DNA from: Nitrospirota bacterium
GTDB lineage: Bacteria; Nitrospirota; Leptospirillia; Leptospirillales; Leptospirillaceae
Direction of reading: 5' to 3'
NCBI GenBank assembly: GCA_027314645.1
Contig: DAHVAL010000012.1
Location: 1 to 53,553, forward strand
Length of the DNA: 53,553 nucleotides
Made by a program: the position numbers and the translations under genes. Below are positions 42,736 through 52,592 of the stretch, piece by piece (the stretch's first letter is position 1; each line of letters begins with the position of its first letter). Under the pieces are notes generated by a model. The model did no database searches and had not been told where the DNA came from. It worked only from the letters and a program-made list of their open reading frames with translations.

Positions 42736-43584
42736 ATGGATGTCAAGGACCCGAAAAAATCCATCCGGCGACCCCTTAAGAGTCGGCTGATGCAAGGGGT
42801 GGGCGTTCTCGCTGCGAGCCTTCTCCTGGGAATGTCCGCGTCCGCGGTCGCGGATGAGTCCCCCTCCTTGCAGGAGCTGATGAAAAAAGCCGGCGCGGGG
42901 GATCCGTCCGCGATGATCGTCCTTGGCCTCCGGTACGACTATGGGGAAAAGGGCGCGCGGCATGACCTCCCTCAAGCCATTTCCTGGTACAAAAAGGCCG
43001 CTTCCATGGGCAATCCCCCGGCGATGATGCTTCTCTCAGAGCGGTACGAAATCGGCCGGGGGGTTCCCATGGATGACAAAAAGGCCCTTCATTGGCTGAG
43101 TCGTGCGGCCCGCCTTGGATATCCCCCGGCGGAAGACGCACTGGGGGATCGCTATGCCGGAGGGCAGGGGGTGGCCAAGAATGATGGTGCCGCGGTGCGG
43201 TGGTATCTCCGTGCGGCCTCTCATGGATACGGCGAATCCCAGGATCTTCTGGGTGAACGCTACGAGATCGGGCTGGGGCTGCCAAAAGATCCTTCGAAGG
43301 CGTTCTATTGGTACCTCCGGGCGGCAAAGGACTCTGGAAATCCCGACGCCTTCTACCGCCTTGGAGTCTTTTCGGAAACTGGGCTGGGAGGGGCGAAGAG
43401 AAGTGCGGTCGAGGCGTGCTTCTGGTATTCCTTGGCCCAGCAAACAAGCCTTTCTGCCAGAAAGGCGATCGAGCGCCTCGAGCCCCATCTCTCCGACCGG
43501 GAGAAAGCCTTGGCGAGGGAAAAAAAGACGAAATTTCTTGCCCGATACAAGAGACGTTGGACCCGGTGGATCTTGCGCCCCTGA
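42736..43584 (+). CDS. Exported Sel1-repeat protein
   Basis: Secreted protein of 282 aa with a signal peptide (basic start, hydrophobic stretch at about 20-38, SASAVADE). The mature part consists of about five Sel1-like (SLR) repeats between residues 52 and 235, each with A-x-x-x-L-G-x-x-Y..G.G...D...A..WY..AA. Such solenoids scaffold protein-protein contacts in the periplasm. ATG at 42736 has AGGAGG 7 bases upstream. No partner visible; converges on the uracil-DNA glycosylase gene. Confidence 0.9.
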   Translation: MDVKDPKKSIRRPLKSRLMQGVGVLAASLLLGMSASAVADESPSLQELMKKAGAGDPSAMIVLGLRYDYGEKGARHDLPQAISWYKKAASMGNPPAMMLLSERYEIGRGVPMDDKKALHWLSRAARLGYPPAEDALGDRYAGGQGVAKNDGAAVRWYLRAASHGYGESQDLLGERYEIGLGLPKDPSKAFYWYLRAAKDSGNPDAFYRLGVFSETGLGGAKRSAVEACFWYSLAQQTSLSARKAIERLEPHLSDREKALAREKKTKFLARYKRRWTRWILRP

Positions 43585-43610
43585 GGGACCGTGCGCGGGT
43601 GCCGCGCGGG

Positions 43611-44303
43611 TCAGGACGCGAGAATTTTCCGGGCCTTCACGAGGATCTGTCCCATCATCTCCAGGGTGAGGAGTCCCGTCTGCGTATTGCGGGCACTCGG
43701 ATGGTAGGAGGCCAGCATTCCGGGAAATCCTTTGACGGGGGGAAGATGGAGGCCATGGACGAAGCGGGGAAACCGGACGGGGTAGGGAGCATCGAAGGAA
43801 TCGAGCATCGCCTGGGCGGCTTTGTACGCGGCCGCTCCCAACACGAGGACGAGTTTTAAGGCCTCGAGTCCCTGAAATTCGCTGGAGAGGAACGGCCGGC
43901 ACGCCGAAAACTCCCCGGGGGACGGCCGATTGTCCGGGGGAGCGCACCGGACGGCCGCGGAAATGTAAAGGTCCTTGAGCACCAGGCCGTCGTCTTTGAA
44001 GAGAGAGGTCCCCTGATTGCAGAACCCCGCCTCATAAAGGGCCCGGAAGAGGAAGTCCCCCGATCGGTCGCCGGTAAAGACCCGCCCCGTTCTGTTGCCC
44101 CCATGGGCTGCCGGGGCCAGGCCGATGATCCAGAGCCTTGCGTTCGGGTCACCGAATCCTGGAACCGGACGCCCCCAATAGGATTCCCCCCTGTGCCGGG
44201 CGACCTTGTCCCGGGCGATTTTTTCCCTCCAGGCCACGAGACGGGGACATCGGCGACATTGGATGACCTCGGCGGCAAGACTGGAAAGATCCGTCGCTCC
44301 CAC
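43611..44303 (-). CDS. Family 5 uracil-DNA glycosylase (UdgB-like)
   Basis: Fe-S uracil-DNA glycosylase of 230 aa, removing uracil (and other deaminated bases) from DNA. Cys ligands are in VIQCRRCP at the N-terminus and VRCAPP...FSACRPF. Motif A is GLAPAAHGGNRTGR with FTGD, and the C-terminal motif has SYHPSARNTQTG. GLAPA instead of GEAPG favours family 5 over family 4. GTG 44303 is the best-placed start; it overlaps nothing, lying 8 bases after the glycine oxidase stop. Confidence 0.88.
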   Translation of the reverse strand: MGATDLSSLAAEVIQCRRCPRLVAWREKIARDKVARHRGESYWGRPVPGFGDPNARLWIIGLAPAAHGGNRTGRVFTGDRSGDFLFRALYEAGFCNQGTSLFKDDGLVLKDLYISAAVRCAPPDNRPSPGEFSACRPFLSSEFQGLEALKLVLVLGAAAYKAAQAMLDSFDAPYPVRFPRFVHGLHLPPVKGFPGMLASYHPSARNTQTGLLTLEMMGQILVKARKILAS

Positions 44304-44311
44304 GAGACGGC

Positions 44312-45451
44312 CTAGCCCCGGTCGGATTTGAGAAATCTCGCCGGGAGAAATGGGGTGCTGGCGTCCGGTGCGCCACCATCGATCCAGTCGGCCATGATTT
44401 CTCCCGTGACCGGCGCCAGAAGAATGCCGTTCCGGTAATGGCCCCCCGCGAGAAAGAGTCCGGGACATTCGGGGTGGGGGCCCATGATGGGGAAACCGTC
44501 GGAAGATTTTGGACGCAATCCCGACCAGGTGTGATGGAGCGGAAGGTCAAGGAGTTCCGGTGCGAGGCCGGCGAGGGGAGAGAGAAATTCCATAAGGCCC
44601 GCGGGGGTGACCCGTGTGCGTGGCCCGATCGATTCTTCGGTGGCACCGATCACCACCGTCCCGTCGAGTTTCGGGACGAAATATCCGTGGGGCGGATAGA
44701 AGACCACCCGCCTGTAAAAAGACCCGGGGGACCGGACGGCCAAAATTTGGCCATTGACGGGGAAGACCGCAATGCGCGTTCCCGGGATTTCGATGTCGGA
44801 AAGCAAGGCCCCCGCCGCGAGGATGACTTTTTCCGCCTCCCGGCACTCCCCTTCCTGGTCATAGACCAGAAGGGTCCCATGTCCCGAGGGGGCGATGCGG
44901 GTCACGGCCACGCCCTGCTCGAGCGGCACCCGCCGGCGGGTGAGCGCCCCTAAAAGGGCTTTGATCAGCCGTGGGGCGAACACATGCCCTTCGTCCGGAT
45001 AGTAAATCGCGCTGTCGAAAGGCCCGGTGAGGGCGGGTTCGAAGAGACGGGCCTGGTCGGGTTCGCAAAACACGATGGACGGATCGAGGGCCGATTGCCA
45101 GGCGTATCGCTCCAGCAGACCCCCGCGTTCCTCGCCGCTGAGCGCCACGGAGAGAATCCCGCTCGGTTCGAAATCCGGGGAAAGCCCCGTTTCCTCGATC
45201 AGGCGCGCGACAAAGTCGGGGTAAAGGTGCAGGCTCCGGCGCATGAGATCGAGAAAAGGCCCTGGACGATCGGTTTCGTTGAACGGTCCGAGGATCCCGG
45301 CGGCCGCATGCGTGGCGAGCCCGCCCGGTTCCTGCCGTTCCAGGATCCGCACCGATCTCCCTCGGCAGGAAAGCTGCCAGGCGATGGAACAGCCGATGAT
45401 TCCGCCGCCCACGATGATCACTTCCTCAGGCCTTCGAGATGTTGCCCTCAT
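44312..45451 (-). CDS. thiO: Glycine oxidase ThiO-like FAD protein
   Basis: FAD-dependent DAO-family oxidase, 379 aa, expected to turn glycine into dehydroglycine for the thiazole moiety of thiamine. N-terminal dinucleotide motif VIIVGGGIIGCSIAW, then HAAAGILGPF, and C-terminal HTWSGLRPKSSDGFPIMGP with GGHYRNGILLAPVTG. ATG 45451 has AGGAG 6 bases upstream. No thiG/thiS nearby, so the specific role is inferred. Followed by the uracil-DNA glycosylase in the same direction. Confidence 0.87.
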   Translation of the reverse strand: MRATSRRPEEVIIVGGGIIGCSIAWQLSCRGRSVRILERQEPGGLATHAAAGILGPFNETDRPGPFLDLMRRSLHLYPDFVARLIEETGLSPDFEPSGILSVALSGEERGGLLERYAWQSALDPSIVFCEPDQARLFEPALTGPFDSAIYYPDEGHVFAPRLIKALLGALTRRRVPLEQGVAVTRIAPSGHGTLLVYDQEGECREAEKVILAAGALLSDIEIPGTRIAVFPVNGQILAVRSPGSFYRRVVFYPPHGYFVPKLDGTVVIGATEESIGPRTRVTPAGLMEFLSPLAGLAPELLDLPLHHTWSGLRPKSSDGFPIMGPHPECPGLFLAGGHYRNGILLAPVTGEIMADWIDGGAPDASTPFLPARFLKSDRG

Positions 45452-45478
45452 GTGTGCTCCTGCCGACTCCCAAAGAAG

Positions 45479-45508
45479 TTGTACGGTTTTTCCCCTTTGG
45501 TGTAGTAT
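45479..45508 (+). promoter_or_regulatory. Weak candidate promoter for ugd
   Basis: TTGTAC (45479-45484), 18-base spacer, TAGTAT (45503-45508), between the divergent thiO and ugd. Confidence 0.3.
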
Positions 45509-45553
45509 CACATCGACAAGACCATTTCATCAATCTTTTCCGGAGCAGGGACA

Positions 45554-46891
45554 TTGAAACTATGCGTGGTGGGATCGGGGTATGTGGGGCTGGTGACCGC
45601 CGTCGGATTTTCCGAGATGGGCCACACCGTCATCGGAGTCGACCAGGACAAGGAAAAGATTGCCATGCTCTCCGAGGGACGCTCCCCCATCTACGAACCC
45701 GGGCTGGAGGAGCTTCTCAGACGGAATATGGAGGGAGGGCGCCTGTCCTTCACCACGGATTTGGGCAAGGGAGTTTCTGAGAGCCTGTTCTGCTTCATCG
45801 CCGTGGGCACTCCCACTGCCGACGACGGGTCCGCCGATCTCGGGGCGGTTCTGGGTGTCGCCCGGAGCATCGCCCGGCACATCACCGATTACCGGATCGT
45901 GGTCGTCAAGTCGACGGTGCCCGTGGGAACATCGAGACAGGTGGACCGCGTCATGCGTGAGGTCCTGGACCTTCCCCCCTCCGAACCCCAAAGCTATTTC
46001 GATGTCGTCTCCAACCCCGAGTTTCTGAAGGAAGGGTCAGCCCTCGAGGACGTGCTGCGGCCGGACCGGGTGGTGGTCGGGGTCGACAATCCGCGCGTGG
46101 GGGAGCTGGTCAAGGAGCTTTATGCGCCTTTCACCCGGAACGGGCATCCCGTGTTGCTGATGGACGTTCCCTCGGCCGAACTGACGAAATATGCCTCCAA
46201 TGCCTTCCTGGCCACCAAAATTTCCTTTATCAACAAAATGGCGGAGTTCTGCGACAAGACCGGAGCGGACATCATGAAGGTTCGCCTGGGAATGGGGGCG
46301 GATCCCCGAATCGGCATGCCGTTTCTTTATGCCGGCGTCGGATACGGAGGGTCCTGCTTTCCGAAGGACGTCAAAGCGTTGATTCATACGGGGGAAAGCC
46401 TGGAAATCCCGATGGGGATCCTGCGCGAGGTCGAGGCCATCAATGACAGCCAAAAGAAAATCCCGGCCAGGATCATCGATTCCCTCTTTCCCGTCGGGAC
46501 GGACCTCTCGGTCGCGATCTGGGGGGGGGCGTTCAAAGCGGAGACCGACGATATTCGCGAAGCCCCCTCGATTCCACTGCTGGACCATCTTGTGGCGCGA
46601 CACGCCCGGATCACTCTTTATGACCCGGAAGCGATTCCCAATCTTCGGCGCCGGTATGGAGACCGGATCCGATGGGGAAAAGATCCTTACGATATCCTGG
46701 AGGGGGCCCAGGTGTTGTGCCTCCTCACGGAGTGGCGCATCTTCCGCACGCCCGATTGGGAACGCGTCAAGTCGCTCATGCGGTCCCCCCTGGTGATCGA
46801 CGGACGGAATCAATACGATCCGAAAGATCTCGAGTCCCGGGGCCTTTCCGTCATCGGAATCGGACGGGGCCGGTCCAGGGAGACCCGTTAG
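45554..46891 (+). CDS. ugd: UDP-glucose 6-dehydrogenase
   Basis: Oxidises UDP-glucose to UDP-glucuronate with two NAD+. The 445-aa protein has the N-terminal GSGYVGLVTAVGFSEMGH, IAVGTPT, KSTVPVGTS, NPEFLKEGSALED, the catalytic Cys in GGSCFPKD near residue 262 and GGAFKAETDDIREAPS. TTG start at 45554. Product feeds the UDP-glucuronate decarboxylase at 49610. Divergent from thiO. Confidence 0.96.
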   Translation: MKLCVVGSGYVGLVTAVGFSEMGHTVIGVDQDKEKIAMLSEGRSPIYEPGLEELLRRNMEGGRLSFTTDLGKGVSESLFCFIAVGTPTADDGSADLGAVLGVARSIARHITDYRIVVVKSTVPVGTSRQVDRVMREVLDLPPSEPQSYFDVVSNPEFLKEGSALEDVLRPDRVVVGVDNPRVGELVKELYAPFTRNGHPVLLMDVPSAELTKYASNAFLATKISFINKMAEFCDKTGADIMKVRLGMGADPRIGMPFLYAGVGYGGSCFPKDVKALIHTGESLEIPMGILREVEAINDSQKKIPARIIDSLFPVGTDLSVAIWGGAFKAETDDIREAPSIPLLDHLVARHARITLYDPEAIPNLRRRYGDRIRWGKDPYDILEGAQVLCLLTEWRIFRTPDWERVKSLMRSPLVIDGRNQYDPKDLESRGLSVIGIGRGRSRETR

Positions 46892-47092
46892 TCTGTCAGA
46901 TCGGCCGAACCGGAACCAGGGGGTGTCTCCTCCCTTGGAACATCTCCGGGCCGTGCTCCCGAAATCGTAGGACCCGCGGCCGCACACCGCCGGAAAGAAA
47001 GGCAGGCCCGGCTCCCAGGAGGCCCGCGGGGCGAGAGCCCGGCACTCCTCACACTGCATCCCTCCCTTCCTCCTGAAAGGATCGAAAGCCGG

Positions 47093-47812
47093 ATGTTGTA
47101 CGACACCCCTCTTGTTTCTGCCGTGTTCATGGAGAGGCACAAACGCTTCCGCGTGCTTGCCCACATCCGGACCAACGATGGGCTTGTCGAAGCATGGTGC
47201 CATTGCCCGAATCCAGGGCGGCTCACAAGCTGTCTTGACACGCCAGGGGTTCCCCTCTATCTCGCCCCTCTTCCGTTCAACCCCAAAAATCCGGACGGGC
47301 TCAGATTTCGGACGGAGCAGTCGGAGCCGGACCCAGGGAACCGGGTCGGTATCAATCCCAATCGGGCCAATTCCCTGGCCTTGGAGATCCTCGGAAACCA
47401 CCCAGGGTTCCTTCCCGAGTGGACCCGTAAGGGGTCGGAGGTCCCGTATGGAAAGGGAAGCCGGATTGATCACCTGTTTCAGGATTCCCGGGGAGGGCTC
47501 TGCTTCGTCGAGGTCAAGAGCGTGACGCTTCGTGACGGAGACTGGGCCCTTTTCCCGGATGCCGTTTCGGAGCGGGCGGTCCGCCATCTCGAAGAGTTGA
47601 CGGACCGGGTCGCGGAAGGACATCGGGCATTGCTGCTCTTTGTCGTCCAGAGGAGGGACTGTCGGAAGGTCGGACCGGCGGACGAGGTGCATCCGGCCTA
47701 CGGAAAGGCATTGCGGAGCGCCGTTTTAAAGGGACTCGCGGTCCGAGGGGCCCGGTTTTCTCCGGATACGTCGGGAATTGTGTTCGACAGGGAATTGCCG
47801 GTCGAGCTTTAG
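47093..47812 (+). CDS. sfsA: SfsA-family nuclease-like protein
   Basis: Protein of 239 aa from the SfsA family (sugar fermentation stimulation). Visible marks: [22 protein letters not shown] (usual H.PN.GR), [15 protein letters not shown] and FVEVKSVTL, the last resembling a PD-(D/E)xK core EVK. Exact biochemical role is unsettled; a nuclease fold is known for the family. GAAAGGA lies before the ATG. 201 bases separate it from ugd. Confidence 0.9.
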   Translation: MLYDTPLVSAVFMERHKRFRVLAHIRTNDGLVEAWCHCPNPGRLTSCLDTPGVPLYLAPLPFNPKNPDGLRFRTEQSEPDPGNRVGINPNRANSLALEILGNHPGFLPEWTRKGSEVPYGKGSRIDHLFQDSRGGLCFVEVKSVTLRDGDWALFPDAVSERAVRHLEELTDRVAEGHRALLLFVVQRRDCRKVGPADEVHPAYGKALRSAVLKGLAVRGARFSPDTSGIVFDRELPVEL

Positions 47813-47835
47813 CCGTTCTGAGAAGGCCGGTTCCC

Positions 47836-47864
47836 TTGAGGTTTTTCGGGAAAAAAGGGACAAT
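47836..47864 (+). promoter_or_regulatory. Candidate promoter for ilvD operon
   Basis: TTGAGG (47836-47841), 17-base spacer, GACAAT (47859-47864). A small hairpin (GCTTCC...GGAAGC) follows in the leader. Confidence 0.4.
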
Positions 47865-47927
47865 GAAGCTTCCTTTTCATTTGGAAGCCCTTGCGAGACT
47901 GGATATGTACGAGGGAGGACCACGAGA

Positions 47928-49613
47928 ATGCGAAGCGACATCATGAAAAAGGGGGTCGACCGCGCCCCCAATAGAAGCCTTCTGAAGGCCTGCGGGGTGA
48001 CCGATGACGAGATGGGCAAACCCTTCATTGCCGTCGCCAACTCCTATGTGGGGATCGTTCCCGGTCACGTGCATTTAAACCGCTTAGGGGAGATCGCCCG
48101 GGAAGCAATCCGGGCGGCGGGGGGTGTGCCCTTCGAATTCAACACGATCGGGGTGGACGACGGAATTGCCATGGGACATGGAGGGATGCGATATTCCCTC
48201 GCCAGCCGTGAACTGATCGCCGATTCGATAGAAACCATGGTCATGGCCCATCCTTTTGATGGCATGCTCTGCCTGACCAACTGCGACAAGATCACCCCCG
48301 GAATGATGATGGGGTCTCTTCGGGTCAACATTCCCACGGTCATGGTCTCGGGGGGGCCCATGGAGGCCGGACGCCTCAAGAGCGGAGAGGTGGTCGATCT
48401 CATTTCCGTGTTCGAAGGAGTCGGGGCCCTGAAAGCCGGAAAGATTTCCGAGGATCGCCTCAAAGAGATCGAGGACAACGGATGCCCCACCTGCGGATCC
48501 TGCTCCGGGATGTTCACGGCCAATTCGATGAATTGCCTGGCGGAAGTGCTGGGAATCGCCCTTCCTGGAAACGGAACCATCCTGGCCACCGATCCAGCCC
48601 GCGAGGATCTGGTGCGCAAGGCCGCCCGAAGGGCGGTCGAGCTCGCGCGGGAGGGGCGGAATATCAGAGAGTTCGTCCATGCCCGCGCCCTCACCAATGC
48701 CCTGATTCTGGACATCGCCATGGGAGGATCCACCAATACCATCCTTCACGCCATGGCCGTGGCACATGAAGCGGACATTCCGTTCTCACTGGCCCGCCTC
48801 AATGAGCTTGCCGACAAGGTTCCCTATATCTGCAAGGTGTCCCCGGCCGGCTCCTACCATATCCAAGATGTGGCCAGAGCCGGAGGCGTCATGGCGATCA
48901 TGAAGGAACTGGCCAAGATTCCCGGACTTCTCGATCTTGATGTCTTGTCTGTTTCGGGCAAGACCTTGGGAGAAATGATCGCTCAGGCCGAGGTCCAGGA
49001 TCGGGACGTCATCCGATCCCGCGACAGGGCCTACAGCGCAAAGGGGGGCCTTGCCATTCTTTATGGATCCCTGGCTCCGGATGGAGGCGTGGTAAAGGTC
49101 GGAGCGGTCGATCCCTCGATGCGAAAATTCGAAGGTCCTGCGGTGATCTTCGAATCCCAGGAGGCGGCCTGTGAGGGGATTCTGGGGGGACAGGTAAAGG
49201 CGGGCGATGTGGTCGTGATCCGGTACGAAGGTCCGGCGGGAGGTCCTGGAATGCAGGAAATGCTGGCCCCGACGGCCAATCTCATGGGCATGGGCCTTGG
49301 CGACAAAGTCGCGCTCGTGACGGACGGACGGTTTTCCGGCGGGACACGGGGCGCCTGTGTCGGGCACATATCACCCGAAGCCTTTGCCGGAGGCCCGATC
49401 GGGCTAGTGCAGGCCGGAGACCGCATCCGGATCGACCTCGAGGGGCGGACGCTCGACCTTTTGGTCTCCGAGGAGGAGTTGGGCCGGCGGAGAAAATCCT
49501 TCAAGCCCTTGCCCCCCAAGGTCACCCGCGGATACCTGGCCCGGTATGCGGCCCTTGTGGAGAGCGGGAGCCGGGGAGCGGTATTGCGAACGCCGGGGCA
49601 GGCAATTTCGTGA
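47928..49613 (+). CDS. ilvD: Dihydroxy-acid dehydratase
   Basis: Fe-S dehydratase, third step of isoleucine and valine synthesis. The 561-aa protein starts [19 protein letters not shown], with cluster cysteines in [11 protein letters not shown] (about residue 122) and [17 protein letters not shown] (about 192-198), [10 protein letters not shown], and [20 protein letters not shown] 47928 has GAGGGAGGA 8 bases upstream. Its stop overlaps the uxs GTG, an unusual coupling of amino-acid and nucleotide-sugar genes. Confidence 0.96.
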   Translation: MRSDIMKKGVDRAPNRSLLKACGVTDDEMGKPFIAVANSYVGIVPGHVHLNRLGEIAREAIRAAGGVPFEFNTIGVDDGIAMGHGGMRYSLASRELIADSIETMVMAHPFDGMLCLTNCDKITPGMMMGSLRVNIPTVMVSGGPMEAGRLKSGEVVDLISVFEGVGALKAGKISEDRLKEIEDNGCPTCGSCSGMFTANSMNCLAEVLGIALPGNGTILATDPAREDLVRKAARRAVELAREGRNIREFVHARALTNALILDIAMGGSTNTILHAMAVAHEADIPFSLARLNELADKVPYICKVSPAGSYHIQDVARAGGVMAIMKELAKIPGLLDLDVLSVSGKTLGEMIAQAEVQDRDVIRSRDRAYSAKGGLAILYGSLAPDGGVVKVGAVDPSMRKFEGPAVIFESQEAACEGILGGQVKAGDVVVIRYEGPAGGPGMQEMLAPTANLMGMGLGDKVALVTDGRFSGGTRGACVGHISPEAFAGGPIGLVQAGDRIRIDLEGRTLDLLVSEEELGRRRKSFKPLPPKVTRGYLARYAALVESGSRGAVLRTPGQAIS

Positions 49614-50599
49614 CCAGGGAGAGCCTGAGGGAGGTGTACGACCTGTCGAAGCGCACGATTCTCCTCACGGGGGGAGCGGGCTTCATCGGCTCCCATTTGG
49701 CCGACCGTCTCCTGTCCCTGGGGGCGACGGTCGATGTTCTCGACAATTTTTCCACAGGTTATGCCCATAATATCCCGAAGGGCGTCCGAAACGCCTGGAA
49801 GGAGGACGTGGCCGCCCCTCCGAAGCTTCCGGCCTATGACCTGATCTTTCATCTGGCCTGTCCGGCCTCTCCCCCGCGCTACCAGGCAGATCCGGTCGCG
49901 ACCTTCCGGACTGCGGTCTACGGGACGGTGTCCATGCTCGAGGAGGCCCGAAAAAATCGCTCGCGGATTCTCCTCGCCTCCACCTCTGAAATTTACGGCG
50001 ATCCCCTCGAACATCCCCAAAAGGAAACCTATTGGGGCCATGTCAATCCCATCGGACCAAGGTCCTGCTATGACGAGGGGAAGCGTGCGGCCGAGACGAT
50101 CGGCACCGATTATCGAAGGAAGTATGGGATCGATCTTCGGATCGTTCGAATCTTCAACACCTACGGGCCCCGGATGGATCCCTTCGACGGCCGGGTGGTC
50201 AGCAATTTTGTTCGCCAGGCTCTGGACAACCTTCCCCTGACCATCTACGGGGACGGCTCTCAATCCCGCTCTTTCTGCTATGTGTCCGACCTTGTGGAGG
50301 GAATCCTGCGCGCGGGCCTCGTCGACAGGCTCGACGAACCGGTCAACCTGGGAAACCCCGCCGAGTTTACGATCAAGGAGCTTACCGGTCTCATCGAGGA
50401 CGTCCTGGGCCATCCCTTGAAACGGGAGTTCAAGCCTCTTCCGGAGGATGATCCCCGCAGAAGGCGCCCGGACATCTCCCGGGCCCGGGCTCTCCTCTCC
50501 TGGACTCCCGAAGTGTCCTTGCGAGACGGCATCCTGCGCACCCTCGACGACTTTCGTGCCCGCCATCCCTTTCATCCCACCGATGGGACTCTTCCCTGA
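49610..50599 (+). CDS. uxs: UDP-glucuronate decarboxylase (UDP-xylose synthase)
   Basis: SDR enzyme of 329 aa turning UDP-glucuronate into UDP-xylose. Rossmann motif [11 protein letters not shown] at about 20-30; then the UXS-specific [33 protein letters not shown] and [17 protein letters not shown] with the catalytic Tyr-Lys; [19 protein letters not shown] follows. GTG start overlaps ilvD (GTGA). Substrate is made by Ugd 3 kb upstream. Confidence 0.93.
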   Translation: MTRESLREVYDLSKRTILLTGGAGFIGSHLADRLLSLGATVDVLDNFSTGYAHNIPKGVRNAWKEDVAAPPKLPAYDLIFHLACPASPPRYQADPVATFRTAVYGTVSMLEEARKNRSRILLASTSEIYGDPLEHPQKETYWGHVNPIGPRSCYDEGKRAAETIGTDYRRKYGIDLRIVRIFNTYGPRMDPFDGRVVSNFVRQALDNLPLTIYGDGSQSRSFCYVSDLVEGILRAGLVDRLDEPVNLGNPAEFTIKELTGLIEDVLGHPLKREFKPLPEDDPRRRRPDISRARALLSWTPEVSLRDGILRTLDDFRARHPFHPTDGTLP

Positions 50600-51642
50600 T
50601 GGGAAAAGGCCGATGGGTCCATCTTCTCATCGCCCTGGCCATCAGCGGAGCCGCATTTTTTCTGGCATTCCGCCACGTCTCCCTTCACCGACTGGGGCAT
50701 GTTCTCTGGAAGGGACATTACGGCTGGCTTCTTCCTGCCACCGTTCTTCTCCTCCTGATCTACGCCCTGAGATCCTTGTTCTGGCGCCAGACGCTGTCCG
50801 TGACCCGAAAAGTCCCCTACACATCCCTCTATTCCTCGGTCGTCGTCGGATATATGGCGAACTATGTCCTTCCCTTTCGGGCGGGAGAAATGATCCGCGC
50901 CCTGTATGCCAGGAAGCGTGAAAACCTTCCCCTCCCGCTCCTTTTGTCGACCATATTCGTCGAACGGCTTTTCGACCTGATCTCCCTCTCCCTGCTGCTC
51001 TTCCTTTACCTGACGACCGTCGGCCAGCCCCTCGGCCAGAAAAGCCTTTGGGTGATCGGGGGGACCTCCGGATTATTTGGCGGCCTGGTTGTTCTGGTGA
51101 AAAGCCGCCAATGGATTCTTTCATTCCTGGCCCGCAGGGTGCTGCCCCTTGTGAAAGGGCACCCTTTGGCGGTTCGAGTCCTTCTGATGGCGGAGCAGGC
51201 CCTTCATGGCCTTTCAAGCCTTTCGTCCCCGATCCTGCTTCTCCGGCTGCTTTTGACGAATCTCATGATCTGGTTTTTGACGCTTTCATACAGCTGGCTT
51301 TCTCTGATCACCTTCGACGTCACCCACCCTGCGGTTGAAGCCACCCTGGCTTATGTCGTCTTTACCAATCTGGCGCTCCTCATTCCCTCGTCACCGGGGG
51401 GAATCGGGGTGGTTCAACTTGCGACGGTCTATGCCCTTGCCCCCTACCATGTGTCGAGTAACCGGGCCGTCGCCCTTTCCTTGGTCAGCCAGGGGGTGGT
51501 CATTGCCGTGACGGGGGTTTTGGGCTATCTTTTCATGAGCCTGTCGCACTTGTCCCTCGGAGCCATGCAGGATCAGGCCCTGGACCTGTCCGACCGGGAG
51601 GGTTCGGAGGAGACGCTTTCCGGGATCGGAAAGACGCCGTGA
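50599..51642 (+). CDS. UPF0104/lysylphosphatidylglycerol-synthase-TM-like membrane protein
   Basis: Integral membrane protein of 347 aa with about eight hydrophobic segments, resembling the transmembrane part of MprF/LPG synthase (UPF0104, AglD-like): NYVLPFRAGEMIRAL, FVERLFDLISL, and LIPSSPGGIGVVQ are family marks. No aminoacyl-transferase domain is attached. In other species relatives act near glycolipid synthesis; adjacency to uxs supports a role in glycolipid or polysaccharide export. Starts on the last base of the uxs stop. Confidence 0.85.
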   Translation: MGKGRWVHLLIALAISGAAFFLAFRHVSLHRLGHVLWKGHYGWLLPATVLLLLIYALRSLFWRQTLSVTRKVPYTSLYSSVVVGYMANYVLPFRAGEMIRALYARKRENLPLPLLLSTIFVERLFDLISLSLLLFLYLTTVGQPLGQKSLWVIGGTSGLFGGLVVLVKSRQWILSFLARRVLPLVKGHPLAVRVLLMAEQALHGLSSLSSPILLLRLLLTNLMIWFLTLSYSWLSLITFDVTHPAVEATLAYVVFTNLALLIPSSPGGIGVVQLATVYALAPYHVSSNRAVALSLVSQGVVIAVTGVLGYLFMSLSHLSLGAMQDQALDLSDREGSEETLSGIGKTP

Positions 51643-52592
51643 GTCGCCTGGTCAATTCTTTTTCGTATTCCCATTCCCGGGGGGATCTTTTCAGAACGTG
51701 CCCCCGCCGCTACTGGTTCGTCCGGTACGGTTCATGGGGCGGCTGGGAGCGCGATGCCGATCCGGAGACCCGGGAGATTTACCGGTTGAATAAACTCTCA
51801 AACCGATATCTATGGACCGGACATCATGTCCACGAGGTGGTCCGGGATCTGTTGGAACCGGCACGGAAAAAAGATCCCCTTCCTCCGATCGAGTCGGTCA
51901 GAAGCGGGCTTCTGGACCTGTTTCGCCGGGAATTCGCGCACTCCCGGAACGACAGGTCAGGACGGAACCCCGTCAGAAAAGGGTTTTTCGGTCTTCTGGA
52001 ACACGAGGGGAGCCCTTTTGCCGTCGCCGATTCCGAGTGGAAGGGAGTCGTGGACAGGGCCCTCATGGCGGTCGAAGGGTTTTACAAAAGCTGGGTGCTT
52101 GAAGAAATCGCCGGTCTTCCGGCGGACCATATCCTCGATCAGGACGAAGAGCTTCGGACGCTTCCCCTTGAGGTCGATGGACGCGAGGTTCCAGTCCATT
52201 TGAAGATCGACCTCGCCTTCAGAAGCCGGGAGGAGACGGTCCATATCCTTGACTGGAAAACCGGGCGCCCAGGAGGAGCAAGGGACCATGACCGCCAATT
52301 GGGGCTTTACGCGTGGTATTTTACCGAAGCGCACGGGATTCCGCTCGAGACCCTCCGCCTGGGACCGGTCTATCTGGCCTTCCGACCGAAACGGAGGGAA
52401 GAGGAAGGCATTTCGCCGGACACGGTGGAGTCCGTTCTTCGTGACACCCGTTCGACCATCCGGGACATCCTTTCCTTGATCGACGATCCTGATCAGGGCG
52501 TGGCGCGGAAAGAGAGGTTTCCTGTGACGACACGAGCCTTCACCTGCCGAGATTGCCCGTTTACCTCCTTCTGTCCGGACCGCCCCCGATGA
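51639..52592 (+). CDS. PD-(D/E)XK nuclease with Cas4/AddB-like Fe-S cysteine pattern
   Basis: 317-aa RecB-family nuclease-like protein. Cys21 near the N-terminus and Cys303-x2-Cys306-x5-Cys312 at the C-terminus match the 4Fe-4S arrangement of Cas4 and AddB. Nuclease core motifs: GHHVHEVVRDLL (motif I His), VHLKIDLAF (Asp), VHILDWKTGR (D-x-K) and DRQLGLYAWY (Q-x3-Y). No helicase domain and no cas genes are nearby. GTG start overlaps the previous gene. Likely a ssDNA exonuclease in DNA repair; that is inference. Confidence 0.83.
   Translation: MSRLVNSFSYSHSRGDLFRTCPRRYWFVRYGSWGGWERDADPETREIYRLNKLSNRYLWTGHHVHEVVRDLLEPARKKDPLPPIESVRSGLLDLFRREFAHSRNDRSGRNPVRKGFFGLLEHEGSPFAVADSEWKGVVDRALMAVEGFYKSWVLEEIAGLPADHILDQDEELRTLPLEVDGREVPVHLKIDLAFRSREETVHILDWKTGRPGGARDHDRQLGLYAWYFTEAHGIPLETLRLGPVYLAFRPKRREEEGISPDTVESVLRDTRSTIRDILSLIDDPDQGVARKERFPVTTRAFTCRDCPFTSFCPDRPR

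Noticed and set aside
46037-47692. Long - strand frame across ugd and sfsA, including a start at 47055 with an AGGAGG-like stretch and several cysteines.
   Set aside because: It runs antisense through the well-conserved ugd gene, and the purine-rich stretch is simply the complement of a pyrimidine tract upstream of sfsA. No domain is seen.
51639-52592. CRISPR-associated Cas4.
   Set aside because: No cas1, cas2, other cas genes or repeat arrays are visible in the window; the cysteine pattern also fits stand-alone RecB-like nucleases.
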